Shown here one piece after another: positions 1-7,861 of a stretch of 20,147 nucleotides of DNA. The position numbers and the translations under genes are program-made. Each line of letters begins with the position of its first letter. The stretch's first letter is position 1. Source of the stretch: Clostridia bacterium (lineage in GTDB: Bacteria > Bacillota_A > Clostridia > Oscillospirales > CAG-272); NCBI GenBank assembly GCA_017652965.1, contig JAGBZZ010000285.1, forward strand, positions 1-20,147. The letters are read 5' to 3'. A model generated the notes under the pieces. The model made no database searches. It saw nothing but the letters and a program-made list of their open reading frames with translations, and was not told the origin of the DNA.

Positions 1-204
1 GGCGGCGGAGATGGTCAGAAAGGGGCGCTCCTCGCTTCCGTCCGCTCCCTCGTCCGAGGCATCCTTATGGTGGCGGTCCACGATCAGGGTCTTTTTAAAG
101 GCCGTTTTGCATTCCCAAAAGTCAAAGCGGCGGCCATCGGGGAGAAGGTCGGCATCGTAAAAGGCACGCAGGGCCTCTTTGTCGGTATTGATCCTTAAAA
201 ACAT
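1..204 (-). CDS. Partial CDS, N-terminal 68 residues of an unrecognised protein
   Basis: This gene runs off the left edge, so only its 5' part is visible. Two ATGs are in frame, at 213 and 204 (reading leftwards). An AGAAAGGA Shine-Dalgarno-like stretch directly abuts the first but lies about 8 nt from the second, so I prefer 204. The peptide begins MFLRINTDKEALRAFYD and then contains RRFDFWECKTAFKKTLIVDRH followed by an acidic DEGADGSEE loop. There is no signal peptide or membrane segment in this part. Codon use matches the neighbouring genes. It has its own strong promoter (251-279) divergent from the gene at 387. I do not recognise the family, and no function is proposed. Confidence 0.7.
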   Translation of the reverse strand, partial: MFLRINTDKEALRAFYDADLLPDGRRFDFWECKTAFKKTLIVDRHHKDASDEGADGSEERPFLTISAA

Positions 205-250
205 TTTCGACATCCTTTCTTGCAATAAGATCCGGGGCATGTTTTTTTCC

Positions 251-279
251 ATTATAGCAAAAAAACGGTGCGCTGTCAA
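251..279 (-). promoter_or_regulatory. Sigma-A promoter for the partial minus-strand gene
   Basis: On the minus strand, TTGACA (279-274) and TATAAT (256-251) are separated by exactly 17 nt. Both boxes match the consensus perfectly, so this is the strongest promoter in the window. The predicted transcript starts near 244, about 40 nt before the ATG at 204. Confidence 0.85.
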
Positions 280-286
280 TATCGCG

Positions 287-322
287 GCAGACTTTGGGAA
301 AAGGATAGATTCTCCCGTCTGC
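287..322. promoter_or_regulatory. Imperfect inverted repeat between divergent promoters, candidate operator
   Basis: GCAGAC (287-292) pairs with GTCTGC (317-322), and inside it GGGA (296-299) pairs with TCCC (313-316). The element lies between the two outward-facing -35 boxes at 274-279 and 326-331. That is where a regulator could control both genes. Its role is inferred from position only. Confidence 0.4.
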
Positions 323-325
323 ATC

Positions 326-354
326 TTGCATTCCTGCGTGCCCCGTGGTATAAT
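326..354 (+). promoter_or_regulatory. Sigma-A promoter for the GH20-like gene at 387
   Basis: TTGCAT (326-331) and a perfect TATAAT (349-354) are separated by 17 nt. The predicted start near 361 leaves a leader of about 25 nt that contains only the AGGAGG site (371-376). Confidence 0.8.
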
Positions 355-386
355 GAGCGTATGAACTTCAAGGAGGATACCTTACC

Positions 387-2558
387 ATGAAAACCGAGAG
401 AAAATATGAGTTTCGTGAGCGGATGTGCGAGGTGCATCGCCCGGGGCTTCGGAGGGATGCCGCCATGGCGGGCAGGGAAGGGCTACTTCTTGACGGACGC
501 TTTGCCATTTGCCTCTATGAGGGGGCAGGGGTGGTGGCTCGCCATGCGGCCGAGGATTTTGCCGATTGCCTTGCTGTCAGCCACGGCGTTACCGTGACCG
601 TGACCGAGCGAGAGACACCGCTTGCCGTGCGCCTCCGCCTTGCTTCCGATGCGCCCGATACCGCCCCATCGGGGAGCGAGGAGCGTGCGTATCGCCTGAC
701 CGTTACTGCCGATGGGGTGACGGTTACCGCCAATACCGAGCGCGGCTTTTTTCCCGCCATCGTGTATCTTGAGGATATGATGGCCGAGGCCGAGGGGCCG
801 CTTCTTGCCTACGGTGAGATCGATCGCCGCCCGCTCTTTTCGCCGCGCATGGTGCATTCGGGCTACGAGCTTGACGTCTTCCCTGAGGCGTATATCCGCC
901 GCCTCGTTCACGACGGATACGATACGATCCTGACCTACGTACGCGGCGCGGGCGTGTCGGCACGCGGTGAGTGCGATTTCAACGCCCTCATAGATCTTGC
1001 CGCCTCGTACGGGCTTGACGTGTATGCGTACAGCAGCATCATCAGTGAAAAACACCCGGATGACGAGGGGGCGGAGGAGTACTATGAATCCACCTACGGT
1101 CGCCTTTTCCGTGAAAGCCCGGGCTTCCGCGGTGTTGTTTTTGTCGGCGAATCCTGCGAGTTCCCGTCGCACGACGAGCGTGCCTATCCCTGGCTTCATC
1201 GCTACCATCCGAAGGATATGCCCATCAAAAAGTGCTTTGCCCGCAATTTCCCGGTCAGCGACTATCCGGATTGGCTGAACCTTGTCAAGCGTGTGATCCG
1301 CAAATATTCGCCTAGTGCCGATATCCTCTTTTGGAGCTACAACTGGGGCGCACGCCCCGCTGCCGACCGCGTGGCGCTGATCGACAATCTGCCGCTTGAC
1401 GTTTCGCTTCAGGCAACCTTCGAAATGTACGAGCCGCTCCCCGCGCCCGAGGGGGTGGTGGAAACCGCCACCGACTACACCATCTGCTACCCGGGCCCCG
1501 GCCGCTACTTCCTCTCCGAGGCTGAGGCCGCCTGCCGCCGCGGCCTTCGCCTTTATACCATCTCGAACACTGCGGGCATGACCTGGGACGTTGGCGTGAT
1601 CCCCTACGTTCCTGCCCCCTTCGCATGGGCGGAGCGCTACGATAAGCTGATCGAATGCCATGATCGCTACGGCCTTTCCGGCCTGATGGAAAGCCACCAT
1701 TACGGTGCGTATCCCTCGCTGATCGCCGAGCTTTCGCGCGAGATGGGCTGGGTGCCGCGCCGCCCCTTCCGCGAGCATCTGGAGGCTATCCTTATCCGCG
1801 AATTCGGTAAAGAAAACCTTACGGAAGCCCTCCGTGCATTCGAGCATGTGTCCGAGGGTATCCGCCATAACGTCCCGACGATCGAGGATCAGTACGGCCC
1901 GCTTCGCATCGGGCCCGCCTATCCCTTTGTGGCCGAAACGGCCTGGCAGATCCCGCCCGATCCCGAATCGCCCCGCCGTGCCAGCTCGCACACCTTTACG
2001 GCATACGGGATGAAGACGGGCTGGATGAACCCCCGTTGCCTCGAGCAGCCCCGCCGTATGCTGCACGAGATGGCCGAGTTTGCCCGCATGCGGGAGGAGT
2101 GTGATGCTGCCGCCACCCTTTTTGCCGGGATCGCCGAGCGTAGCGAGGGGCGCCGCCGTACCGAGGCGGGGCGCCTTTCCGCCCTTACCTACTTTATGGC
2201 ACGCACAGCCGAGACCACCGTCAACGTCAAGCGCTTCTCGCTTTTGCGCCGCGCGGTGATGGAGTGGCGCGGCCTTGCCCCCACGGTACTCACAGAGACC
2301 CCCGAGTGGCAGGTTGAGCTGCCTGCCTATTACGGTGTCCCTGCGATCACCGAGGAGAATATCCTTGCCCTGGCCGAGCCTATCGTGGCGGCCGAGTGCG
2401 AGAATGCCGAGCGTGTCCTGCCCGCCCTTGCTTATGACAGCCGCCTTGGGTATGAGCCGAGCATGGAATACACGACAGACCCCTATCGCATCGCCTTTAA
2501 GATCGAATGCACGCAAAAGGCGATGGCCGAGCTTCGGGCGCTTCTTGAGCGCCGATAA
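387..2558 (+). CDS. GH20-like TIM-barrel glycoside hydrolase (putative)
   Basis: The protein has 723 aa. The start is fixed by AGGAGG at 371-376, 10 nt before the ATG. Residues about 40-145 look like the small alpha/beta domain that precedes the catalytic barrel in GH20, GH67 and GH84 type enzymes, with AYRLTVTADGVTV followed by TERGFFPAIVYLEDMM. A TIM-barrel-like region follows from about residue 150 (RRPLFSPRMVHSGYE). Acidic candidates for catalysis lie in VVFVGESCEF (E255, E258), and an aromatic strand ILFWSYNWG lies near 315. The helical C-terminal part (about 470-723) is less familiar. There is no signal peptide, so it probably acts on imported oligosaccharides in the cytoplasm. It is a single-gene unit with its own promoter and terminator. 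Substrate is unknown; alpha-glucuronidase-like or beta-hexosaminidase-like are both possible. Fold-level call is moderate, specificity is low. Confidence 0.6.
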   Translation: MKTERKYEFRERMCEVHRPGLRRDAAMAGREGLLLDGRFAICLYEGAGVVARHAAEDFADCLAVSHGVTVTVTERETPLAVRLRLASDAPDTAPSGSEERAYRLTVTADGVTVTANTERGFFPAIVYLEDMMAEAEGPLLAYGEIDRRPLFSPRMVHSGYELDVFPEAYIRRLVHDGYDTILTYVRGAGVSARGECDFNALIDLAASYGLDVYAYSSIISEKHPDDEGAEEYYESTYGRLFRESPGFRGVVFVGESCEFPSHDERAYPWLHRYHPKDMPIKKCFARNFPVSDYPDWLNLVKRVIRKYSPSADILFWSYNWGARPAADRVALIDNLPLDVSLQATFEMYEPLPAPEGVVETATDYTICYPGPGRYFLSEAEAACRRGLRLYTISNTAGMTWDVGVIPYVPAPFAWAERYDKLIECHDRYGLSGLMESHHYGAYPSLIAELSREMGWVPRRPFREHLEAILIREFGKENLTEALRAFEHVSEGIRHNVPTIEDQYGPLRIGPAYPFVAETAWQIPPDPESPRRASSHTFTAYGMKTGWMNPRCLEQPRRMLHEMAEFARMREECDAAATLFAGIAERSEGRRRTEAGRLSALTYFMARTAETTVNVKRFSLLRRAVMEWRGLAPTVLTETPEWQVELPAYYGVPAITEENILALAEPIVAAECENAERVLPALAYDSRLGYEPSMEYTTDPYRIAFKIECTQKAMAELRALLERR

Positions 2559-2563
2559 AATGC

Positions 2564-2602
2564 AAAAGGAGATATCCCGCAAAGCGTGGGATATCTCCTT
2601 TT
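2564..2602. terminator. Bidirectional intrinsic terminator between convergent genes
   Basis: A perfect 15-bp stem is formed by 2564-2578 and 2588-2602, with a 9-nt loop. A-rich and T-rich ends are present on both strands. It sits 5 nt after the stop of the GH20-like gene and 13 nt after the stop of the convergent esterase gene, so it can end both transcripts. Confidence 0.9.
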
Positions 2603-2615
2603 CTTTCGGTAGACC

Positions 2616-3812
2616 CTATCGGACGGTGGTATAGCAGGTGCTGATGGCAAGTGCTTTGCCGTCCTGCCTCCAGCTGACAGAGACGTAGTAGCTCATGGCC
2701 TCGGGGGGCAGGGTAAAGCAGACGGTATCCCCGCAAAGCCTTGTGGGCATGTGGCGCCAGGTGTAGGCGTATTTTCCTGTCTCGTCAAAGCTCATGGGGG
2801 TATCGAGATAGTGGCACACGGCGCAAAGCCCCATGGCGCCCTTGCCGATGGCAAGGCGGAAGGAGACCTCGCCGCCGCCCTGCGGCTCGCTGAGAATACG
2901 GCAGGCAAGCCCCGGCCCACGGCCGACGGCACAGTCGGCAAATACGAAGGGCTCCTCACGCGCGGCGGCCGCGCTGTGCGAGTGCCCCATATTGGCGATG
3001 GTCAGCACTGCGCCCGCATGGCGGGTGGCAAGATAGGCGCGGGTATTGACGTCGATCGAGAAGTTGCAGTCCGAATCGTGGCACTGCCAAAGGATGGGGA
3101 AGGGAACGGTATCCAGCCCCTTCTGCATATCGAAGAAGCGGTCAACGCCATAGCTGCGGTAGGTACGGTTGATCTTGGAGTCGCCCGTAGCCAGAAAGGG
3201 ACTGCCGTAAACCGGGATCGCAAAGGCAAAGCGGCGGTCATAGGCGATGGCGTGCGAGGCCAGCACCCCACCCCAGGATGCCCCCATGATCCCTGTGCGC
3301 GCGGGGTCGATCTCGGGGAAGGAGCGGAGAAGCGAGTGGGCGCTGATGACGGCCGAGATGGCATGGTAGAGCCACATCTCCTCTAGGGGTCCTCGGGACA
3401 TGGCCTCGTCGTTCGGGGGTGGGGAGATCCAGTCCCCCTCATCACGCCGACAGCGGACAGCGGCGGTAAGCTCGGGGCGTGCCTCGCGCCAGCTGATGCC
3501 CTTTGCGTTATCCGAGGGGAAGCGCCCCATCACGTCAAGCGCCAGGGCGGCATAGCCACGGTCACACCACTGCTTGACCCACACGTCAAAGGCGGTGCCG
3601 CAGCCCCCATGCACAAGGATAACGGCGGGCAGGCGCTCTCCCTCCCGATGGGCGGGCACGCCGTAATAGGCAAAGACGCGTGTCGGCTTTTTTCGGTACT
3701 CGCGCCCCTCAAAAAAGAGGGCCCTTATACCATAGGTCGGCTCGGTGGGAAGAATGTCGTAATCGGGTGCCCACCAAAAGCTTGGGACTGTCCTTGTCAG
3801 ATGTGTCAGCAT
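2616..3812 (-). CDS. Alpha/beta-hydrolase, acetyl-xylan-esterase / dienelactone-hydrolase-like
   Basis: The protein has 398 aa and probably hydrolyses an ester, such as a sugar acetyl group. The alpha/beta-hydrolase parts are clear. VILVHGG (residues 64-70) is the oxyanion-hole strand. GASWGG carries the nucleophile Ser179. The acid is likely Asp246 or Asp248 (CHDSDC), and the base is in MGHSH (His277 or His279). A beta-rich C-terminal extension of about 110 residues follows, ending in YVSVSWRQDGKAL. The start has a GGAGGA site 6 nt upstream, and there is no signal peptide. It ends with TAG. It begins 19 nt after the MATE gene stop on the same strand, so the two are very likely co-transcribed. 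What ester it cleaves, and why it is paired with an exporter, cannot be told. Family call is good, substrate is open. Confidence 0.8.
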   Translation of the reverse strand: MLTHLTRTVPSFWWAPDYDILPTEPTYGIRALFFEGREYRKKPTRVFAYYGVPAHREGERLPAVILVHGGCGTAFDVWVKQWCDRGYAALALDVMGRFPSDNAKGISWREARPELTAAVRCRRDEGDWISPPPNDEAMSRGPLEEMWLYHAISAVISAHSLLRSFPEIDPARTGIMGASWGGVLASHAIAYDRRFAFAIPVYGSPFLATGDSKINRTYRSYGVDRFFDMQKGLDTVPFPILWQCHDSDCNFSIDVNTRAYLATRHAGAVLTIANMGHSHSAAAAREEPFVFADCAVGRGPGLACRILSEPQGGGEVSFRLAIGKGAMGLCAVCHYLDTPMSFDETGKYAYTWRHMPTRLCGDTVCFTLPPEAMSYYVSVSWRQDGKALAISTCYTTVR

Positions 3813-3831
3813 ACGGTTCCTCCGTCAGATC

Positions 3832-5235
3832 TTATTTTGCGGTATTGGCCGCATCCGGGGTGCGGCCACCAAGCAGGACAGGTCTTTTCCAGACCCCCGT
3901 GAAGTAGAATATTACCCCGACAAGGATCGGGACGTAGGCCGCCAGCGTACTGCCAAACCAAAAGCCCATATACCCCCCGTCCAGTGCCACACCGAAGAGG
4001 AAGGCAAGCCCGACCCGCGCCACGATGGCGTCAAGCAGCGCGATATAGAGGTTGATGCGGCGGTTGCCGCTTCCGTCGATCAAAACGCGTGTGACCTGCC
4101 GCAGCCCCGAGCTTGCAAAGCTGAGGACGGCGATCGGCAGATAGGGGATCACCAGGGCAAGCACCGCCTCCTCGCTTGTAAAGATGCCGAACATCTCGAG
4201 CGGGAAGAGGCAAAACACCACCGAAAAGAGAAGGGCAAGGCTCATGGTCACAGCGCCGACGTACAGCATGGTTTTGCGCACACGGTCGATCCGTCCTGCG
4301 GCAAGGTTCTGCCCGAGGATCACCGAGCCGGCACTGCCCATGCAGTTCATCACAAGGCCTGCCGTGGTGGCAATCGTGCTTCTGATCCCCGAGAAGGCCG
4401 AAACCGTCACGCCGAAATCGTTGGTAAAGGAGCTGATCAGCATGGCCGAAAGCTGAATGGCCGAGTTCTTGATGGCAAGCGGGATAGCCAGCTTCAGATA
4501 ATCGGCGATCATGCCGCGCTCCGGGCGGAGGAAATCGCGAAGGGTGAAGGTAAGGCCGAATTCCTCGCGACGGCGGTAAAGCAGGCGAAGAGAGAAGACC
4601 ACACTGACAAGCTGTGCCACCACAGTGGCCACCGCCGCCCCTGCGACCCCCATGCCGAGAAAAACGACGAACACCACGTCAAGGACGATGTTCAGCCCGC
4701 AGGCCAGGGTGATAAAGATCAGCGGATGGCGGGAGTCACCCATCCCACGCAGAAAGGCCGAGATGGTGTGATAGGCAAAGATCGGGATAATGCCGATAAG
4801 GCAGATCATCGAGTAGGCCATGGCCGCATCGTAGGACTCGGCCGGAGTATTCAAAAGGCGAAGGACGGTGCCGTTCAGCGGGATCAGCACCAGCATTAAG
4901 GCGGCGGCCACCGCCAGCAAAAATCCGCTGATCCCCGCCACAAAGCGGGAAATGCGATCTTGCCTGCCACTGCCCACAAGGTGGGCAAGCTGGATCTCGG
5001 CCGCCGCGGCACAGCCGTTGACGAAGACGTTGACAAAGGAGTAGACCGAAACGCCGATCGAGATAGCAGACGAGCCGGCCTCCCCCAGCATCTGCCCGAC
5101 CACGATCATATCCACCGTGTTCAGAAGGATCATCATCAGATTGCCAAGCAGGATCGGGACCCCAAAACGGAGAAGATGTCCCATGATCCCGCCCTCGGTA
5201 AAGTCGCGGATCTGCGTGCGTGCGATGCTGCTCAT
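3832..5235 (-). CDS. MATE family efflux transporter
   Basis: This 467-aa polytopic membrane protein is a multidrug and toxin extrusion (MATE) exporter, which uses a Na+ or H+ gradient to expel small organic molecules. About 12 hydrophobic segments are visible. The N-terminal half contains the family-like LLRFGVPILLGNLMMILLN and VDMIVVGQMLG, and the second half begins near PLAIKNSAIQLSAMLIS. I chose the ATG at 5235 because AAGGAGGA (5241-5248) lies 5 nt upstream. A longer reading from 5298 would begin inside the promoter. It is the first gene of a two-gene operon with the esterase. A perfect palindrome lies in the promoter spacer (5285-5299), so regulation by a dedicated repressor is likely. 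Family call is strong; the exported compound is unknown. Confidence 0.92.
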   Translation of the reverse strand: MSSIARTQIRDFTEGGIMGHLLRFGVPILLGNLMMILLNTVDMIVVGQMLGEAGSSAISIGVSVYSFVNVFVNGCAAAAEIQLAHLVGSGRQDRISRFVAGISGFLLAVAAALMLVLIPLNGTVLRLLNTPAESYDAAMAYSMICLIGIIPIFAYHTISAFLRGMGDSRHPLIFITLACGLNIVLDVVFVVFLGMGVAGAAVATVVAQLVSVVFSLRLLYRRREEFGLTFTLRDFLRPERGMIADYLKLAIPLAIKNSAIQLSAMLISSFTNDFGVTVSAFSGIRSTIATTAGLVMNCMGSAGSVILGQNLAAGRIDRVRKTMLYVGAVTMSLALLFSVVFCLFPLEMFGIFTSEEAVLALVIPYLPIAVLSFASSGLRQVTRVLIDGSGNRRINLYIALLDAIVARVGLAFLFGVALDGGYMGFWFGSTLAAYVPILVGVIFYFTGVWKRPVLLGGRTPDAANTAK

Positions 5236-5275
5236 ATCGTTCCTCCTTGAAAGATCCGGGGCGCTCAGCACCGCC

Positions 5276-5305
5276 ATTATACTCTTTGCCATCGGCAAAA
5301 GTCAA
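5276..5305 (-). promoter_or_regulatory. Promoter of the MATE-esterase operon with embedded operator
   Basis: On the minus strand, TTGACT (5305-5300) and TATAAT (5281-5276) are 18 nt apart. The spacer is almost filled by the perfect inverted repeat TTTGCC-N3-GGCAAA (5285-5299). A protein bound there would block RNA polymerase. The motif CCCGTCTGC lies 2 nt upstream of the -35 box (5308-5316). Confidence 0.75.
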
Positions 5306-5387
5306 TAGCAGACGGGCAAAAAATCCGGGGGCGCGGCAGGATCGGGAATGCAATTCTTTGGAAAAATATTTTTTTCGCGCATTTTTC

Positions 5388-5415
5388 TTGCTTTTTCGGT
5401 GGGGTATGGTATACT
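5388..5415 (+). promoter_or_regulatory. Promoter of the (alpha/alpha)6-barrel / EEP operon
   Basis: TTGCTT (5388-5393) and TATACT (5410-5415) are 16 nt apart, preceded by an AT-rich tract (about 5363-5387) that could act as an UP element. The Shine-Dalgarno AAGGAG at 5454-5459 precedes the ATG at 5467 by 7 nt. Confidence 0.65.
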
Positions 5416-5466
5416 GAAAGCAAAAAGCGCGAGGATACCGGAGCATGCGAAAAAAGGAGTGCAAGT

Positions 5467-7020
5467 ATGGATCAGTTTGCGAAATTGGCTCTTTCGGAGT
5501 ATAACGGCACCGAAAGGACGGTTCGCCGTGCGGGAAACGGCAAGCCCTTCTGGAACGTCAATTCCTCTCAGTTTATGTTTGTGCCGCAGCTGGAGTTTCC
5601 CGAGATCCCGGGGGCGCGTGCCTACCGCTTTACCGCCACCGACAGTGCAGGGGCATCCCATAGCTTTGAGGCCGCCTCGCCTATCGAGCCCTTGACGGCC
5701 ATCTGGGATAAGCTTCCCGAGGGGATTGTCACCCTGAAGGTGGAGGCGCTGCATATGCGCGGGGGTGAGCCCATCCTTGCCGGGGCGCGCACCTTTTGGA
5801 AGTGTGCCCCCTTTCCGGGGCGTGCCGACCTGCCGCCGCCCGCCCGCCCCTACCGTGAGTGCGCCCGCATGGCCTTTGCCTATCTCTTCCGTGATAGCGC
5901 CACACAGCACTGGCTTTTGCACGGTGTGCCGGACCCCTCCTATTTCGGAAACGTCTATCCCTCCAAAATGATCAGCGGCATCGTCAATGCGATGGTGGCC
6001 TATGCGGGAATGGAGCCGGCCTGTGCCGAAAACGCCCTGGCGCTTGCCCGCCGCGCGGCCGACTATCTTTTGTCCATCACCTATCCTGCCGGCTCGCCGC
6101 TTGCGGGGCTTCCCCCGACCTATTCCTTTTTGGGGCTTGACCGTGAGAACGTCAATCGCAATGCCGTGGCGGCCGAGGGGCGGGAGTTTACCCTGATGAC
6201 CATCTATCCCGCCTTTGTCGGTGCGGCCTACCTGAAGCTTGAGAGAGCAACGGGGGATGAAAGGTACCTTGAGGCCGCCCGTACCATTGCGGGGTACTAT
6301 GCCGAAAGCGTCCTGCCAAACGGAAGCTGGCCGCTTCTTCTTGACGCGCGCACCGGTGCGCCGATCGGGGAGAACTGCTGTCAACACTTTGCGATCCTTG
6401 AATTTCTGAATGCCTATGGCGAGCGCACGGGTGAGGATCTCTACGGGGGGCTGGCAAGCCGCTATTTCGCCTATATCCGTGCCTGCTGTCTTGACGGCTA
6501 TAACTGGGAAGGGCAGTTTGAGGACGTAAAGCTGACCACCAACTATCATAACCTGACCCATCTTACGGCCGACAAGATGATCTCGTACATCACGAAAAAC
6601 ATGGCCGATGACCCCGCCATGCTGGCAACCGCCGAGGAGCTTATGCGGTACGTGGAGGATCAGTTCGTGGTCTGGGGGCGGCACGCCACCTGGAACCGCT
6701 CGCTTCCCGCGGGCGGCACCTTCAAGTCCCCCGCCGCGCTGGAGCAGTATGAGTGGTACGTGCCGATCGACGGTAGCACGGCCGCTGTTATGCGCGCCTT
6801 TATCGATCTTTATAAGGTCACGGGAAATCGCCTGTATTACGAAAAGGCCTGTGCCCTCGGCGATGCGATCACGCGGATGCAGCATAAGGAAAGCGGCGTG
6901 ATCCCGACCCACTGGATGTCCGAGGAGCCCGCCGAGGATCTCTACAATTTCTGGATCAACTGTCACATCGGCACGGCCTTTGGAATGCTGTATCTTGCTG
7001 ATGCTGTCGGGGAGGAGTGA
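5467..7020 (+). CDS. Six-hairpin (alpha/alpha)6-barrel glycosidase-like protein
   Basis: The protein has 517 aa. An N-terminal beta-rich segment (about 35-115, fibronectin-like pattern ending in TFWKCAPFPGR) precedes a long helical region (about 125-515). The repeated helix-pair pattern is typical of (alpha/alpha)6 toroids found in glycoside hydrolases, polysaccharide lyases and sugar epimerases. Examples are YLKLERATGDERYLEAAR near 255-272 and FIDLYKVTGNRLYYEKA in the C-terminal part. Candidate active-site clusters are GENCCQHF (301-308), DGYNWEGQFED (343-353) and TTNYHNLTHLTADK (357-370). There is no signal peptide. The next gene starts 7 nt after the stop, so the two are translationally linked. 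I cannot assign a GH or PL family. Glycan-active is an inference from fold pattern and context. Confidence 0.55.
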   Translation: MDQFAKLALSEYNGTERTVRRAGNGKPFWNVNSSQFMFVPQLEFPEIPGARAYRFTATDSAGASHSFEAASPIEPLTAIWDKLPEGIVTLKVEALHMRGGEPILAGARTFWKCAPFPGRADLPPPARPYRECARMAFAYLFRDSATQHWLLHGVPDPSYFGNVYPSKMISGIVNAMVAYAGMEPACAENALALARRAADYLLSITYPAGSPLAGLPPTYSFLGLDRENVNRNAVAAEGREFTLMTIYPAFVGAAYLKLERATGDERYLEAARTIAGYYAESVLPNGSWPLLLDARTGAPIGENCCQHFAILEFLNAYGERTGEDLYGGLASRYFAYIRACCLDGYNWEGQFEDVKLTTNYHNLTHLTADKMISYITKNMADDPAMLATAEELMRYVEDQFVVWGRHATWNRSLPAGGTFKSPAALEQYEWYVPIDGSTAAVMRAFIDLYKVTGNRLYYEKACALGDAITRMQHKESGVIPTHWMSEEPAEDLYNFWINCHIGTAFGMLYLADAVGEE

Positions 7021-7027
7021 GGAGCTT

Positions 7028-7807
7028 GTGAATATCGTGACCTGGAACCTGCGGTGTGAGTGGCGGGGGGACGGCATCAACGCCTTTATTCACCGTGCAG
7101 GGCTGATATACGAAAAGATCACGGCCGAAAGGCCGTCGGTGATCGCCTTCCAGGAGGTCATACCCGAAAGCCTTGAGGTGCTTCGGCGGCTTTTGCCGGA
7201 GTATGAGTTTTTCGGCGGTATGCGTACCGAAACGCACGACGGTGAGGGGCTTTACACCGCCATTTTGCGGGAGGAGATGCTTCTGCTCGGCGGGGAGGTT
7301 TTCTGGCTCTCCCCCACGCCGTACACGGTCGGCTCCCGCTTTGAAAGCCAAAGCATCTTTCCGCGCATTTGCGTGTATACGCGGCTTGTGCATAAGCCAA
7401 GCGGCGAGATCCTCCATCTCTTTAACCTGCATCTTGACTATCTGTCGCAAACGGCGGCCGAGGAGGGCCTTGCCTGCACCCTTGGCTATATCCGTGACCG
7501 CGCGGCCTGCATCGACACCGACAGGGTCGCCATCCTCGGGGATTTCAACCTGCCTGCGGACAGTGCGGCCCTTGCCCCCCTGCGCGGTGAAGCGTGGCTT
7601 TATGAGGCTACAGAGGGGATCGGCGGCACCTACCACGCCTTTGGGGAAAGACGAAGTGCAGAGGGCGAGCGCGAGGATCTGGGGATCGACCACATCTTCC
7701 TTTCGGCGGCTCTTCGTGGCCGTGTGGCGGCGGTATCCCGCTGGTGTGATTGCCACGCGGGCATCTATCTTTCGGATCATTATCCCGTTTGTCTTACTCT
7801 CGTATAA
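7028..7807 (+). CDS. Endonuclease/exonuclease/phosphatase (EEP) family metal-dependent hydrolase
   Basis: This 259-aa protein has the complete set of EEP motifs: IVTWNLR (Asn7), FQEV (Glu43), NLHLDY (His135), GDFN (Asp172, Asn174), GIDHIFL (Asp221) and LSDHYPV (Asp250, His251). These bind Mg2+ or Mn2+ and cleave phosphomonoesters or phosphodiesters. Family members range from DNA repair nucleases to sphingomyelinases and inositol phosphatases. The short length, lack of DNA-binding additions and lack of a signal peptide fit a small cytoplasmic phosphoesterase. I chose the GTG at 7028, with GGGAGGAG about 10 nt upstream, because it places the first beta-strand at the N-terminus. A further ATG upstream would overlap the preceding gene. 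Co-transcription with a glycosidase-like gene suggests a sugar-phosphate or phosphodiester substrate, which is inference. Confidence 0.88.
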   Translation: MNIVTWNLRCEWRGDGINAFIHRAGLIYEKITAERPSVIAFQEVIPESLEVLRRLLPEYEFFGGMRTETHDGEGLYTAILREEMLLLGGEVFWLSPTPYTVGSRFESQSIFPRICVYTRLVHKPSGEILHLFNLHLDYLSQTAAEEGLACTLGYIRDRAACIDTDRVAILGDFNLPADSAALAPLRGEAWLYEATEGIGGTYHAFGERRSAEGEREDLGIDHIFLSAALRGRVAAVSRWCDCHAGIYLSDHYPVCLTLV

Positions 7808-7808
7808 G

Positions 7809-7849
7809 AAGAAAGGCTGTTGCCAATGTGCTGCAGCCCTTCTTTTTTT
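7809..7849 (+). terminator. Intrinsic terminator after the EEP gene
   Basis: An 11-bp stem with one mismatch is formed by 7809-7819 and 7834-7844, followed by a T run to 7849. It starts 2 nt after the stop codon. The minus-strand GH4 gene ends 13 nt beyond it, and the hairpin may also slow that transcript, although its T tract is weaker on that strand. Confidence 0.8.
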
Positions 7850-7861
7850 GCTGAGCTATCC

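Noticed and set aside
483..2582. A 699-codon open frame antisense to the GH20-like gene (similar long antisense frames at 7820-9199, 11198-12589 and 16491-17990)
   Set aside because: They arise because the real genes avoid TTA, CTA and TCA codons, which are stops in reverse. The translations are His/Gly/Lys-rich with no domain pattern, and they lack consistent Shine-Dalgarno sites.
5236..5298. N-terminal extension of the MATE protein starting at 5298
   Set aside because: It would begin inside the promoter spacer, upstream of the transcription start, and the ATG at 5235 has an excellent Shine-Dalgarno.
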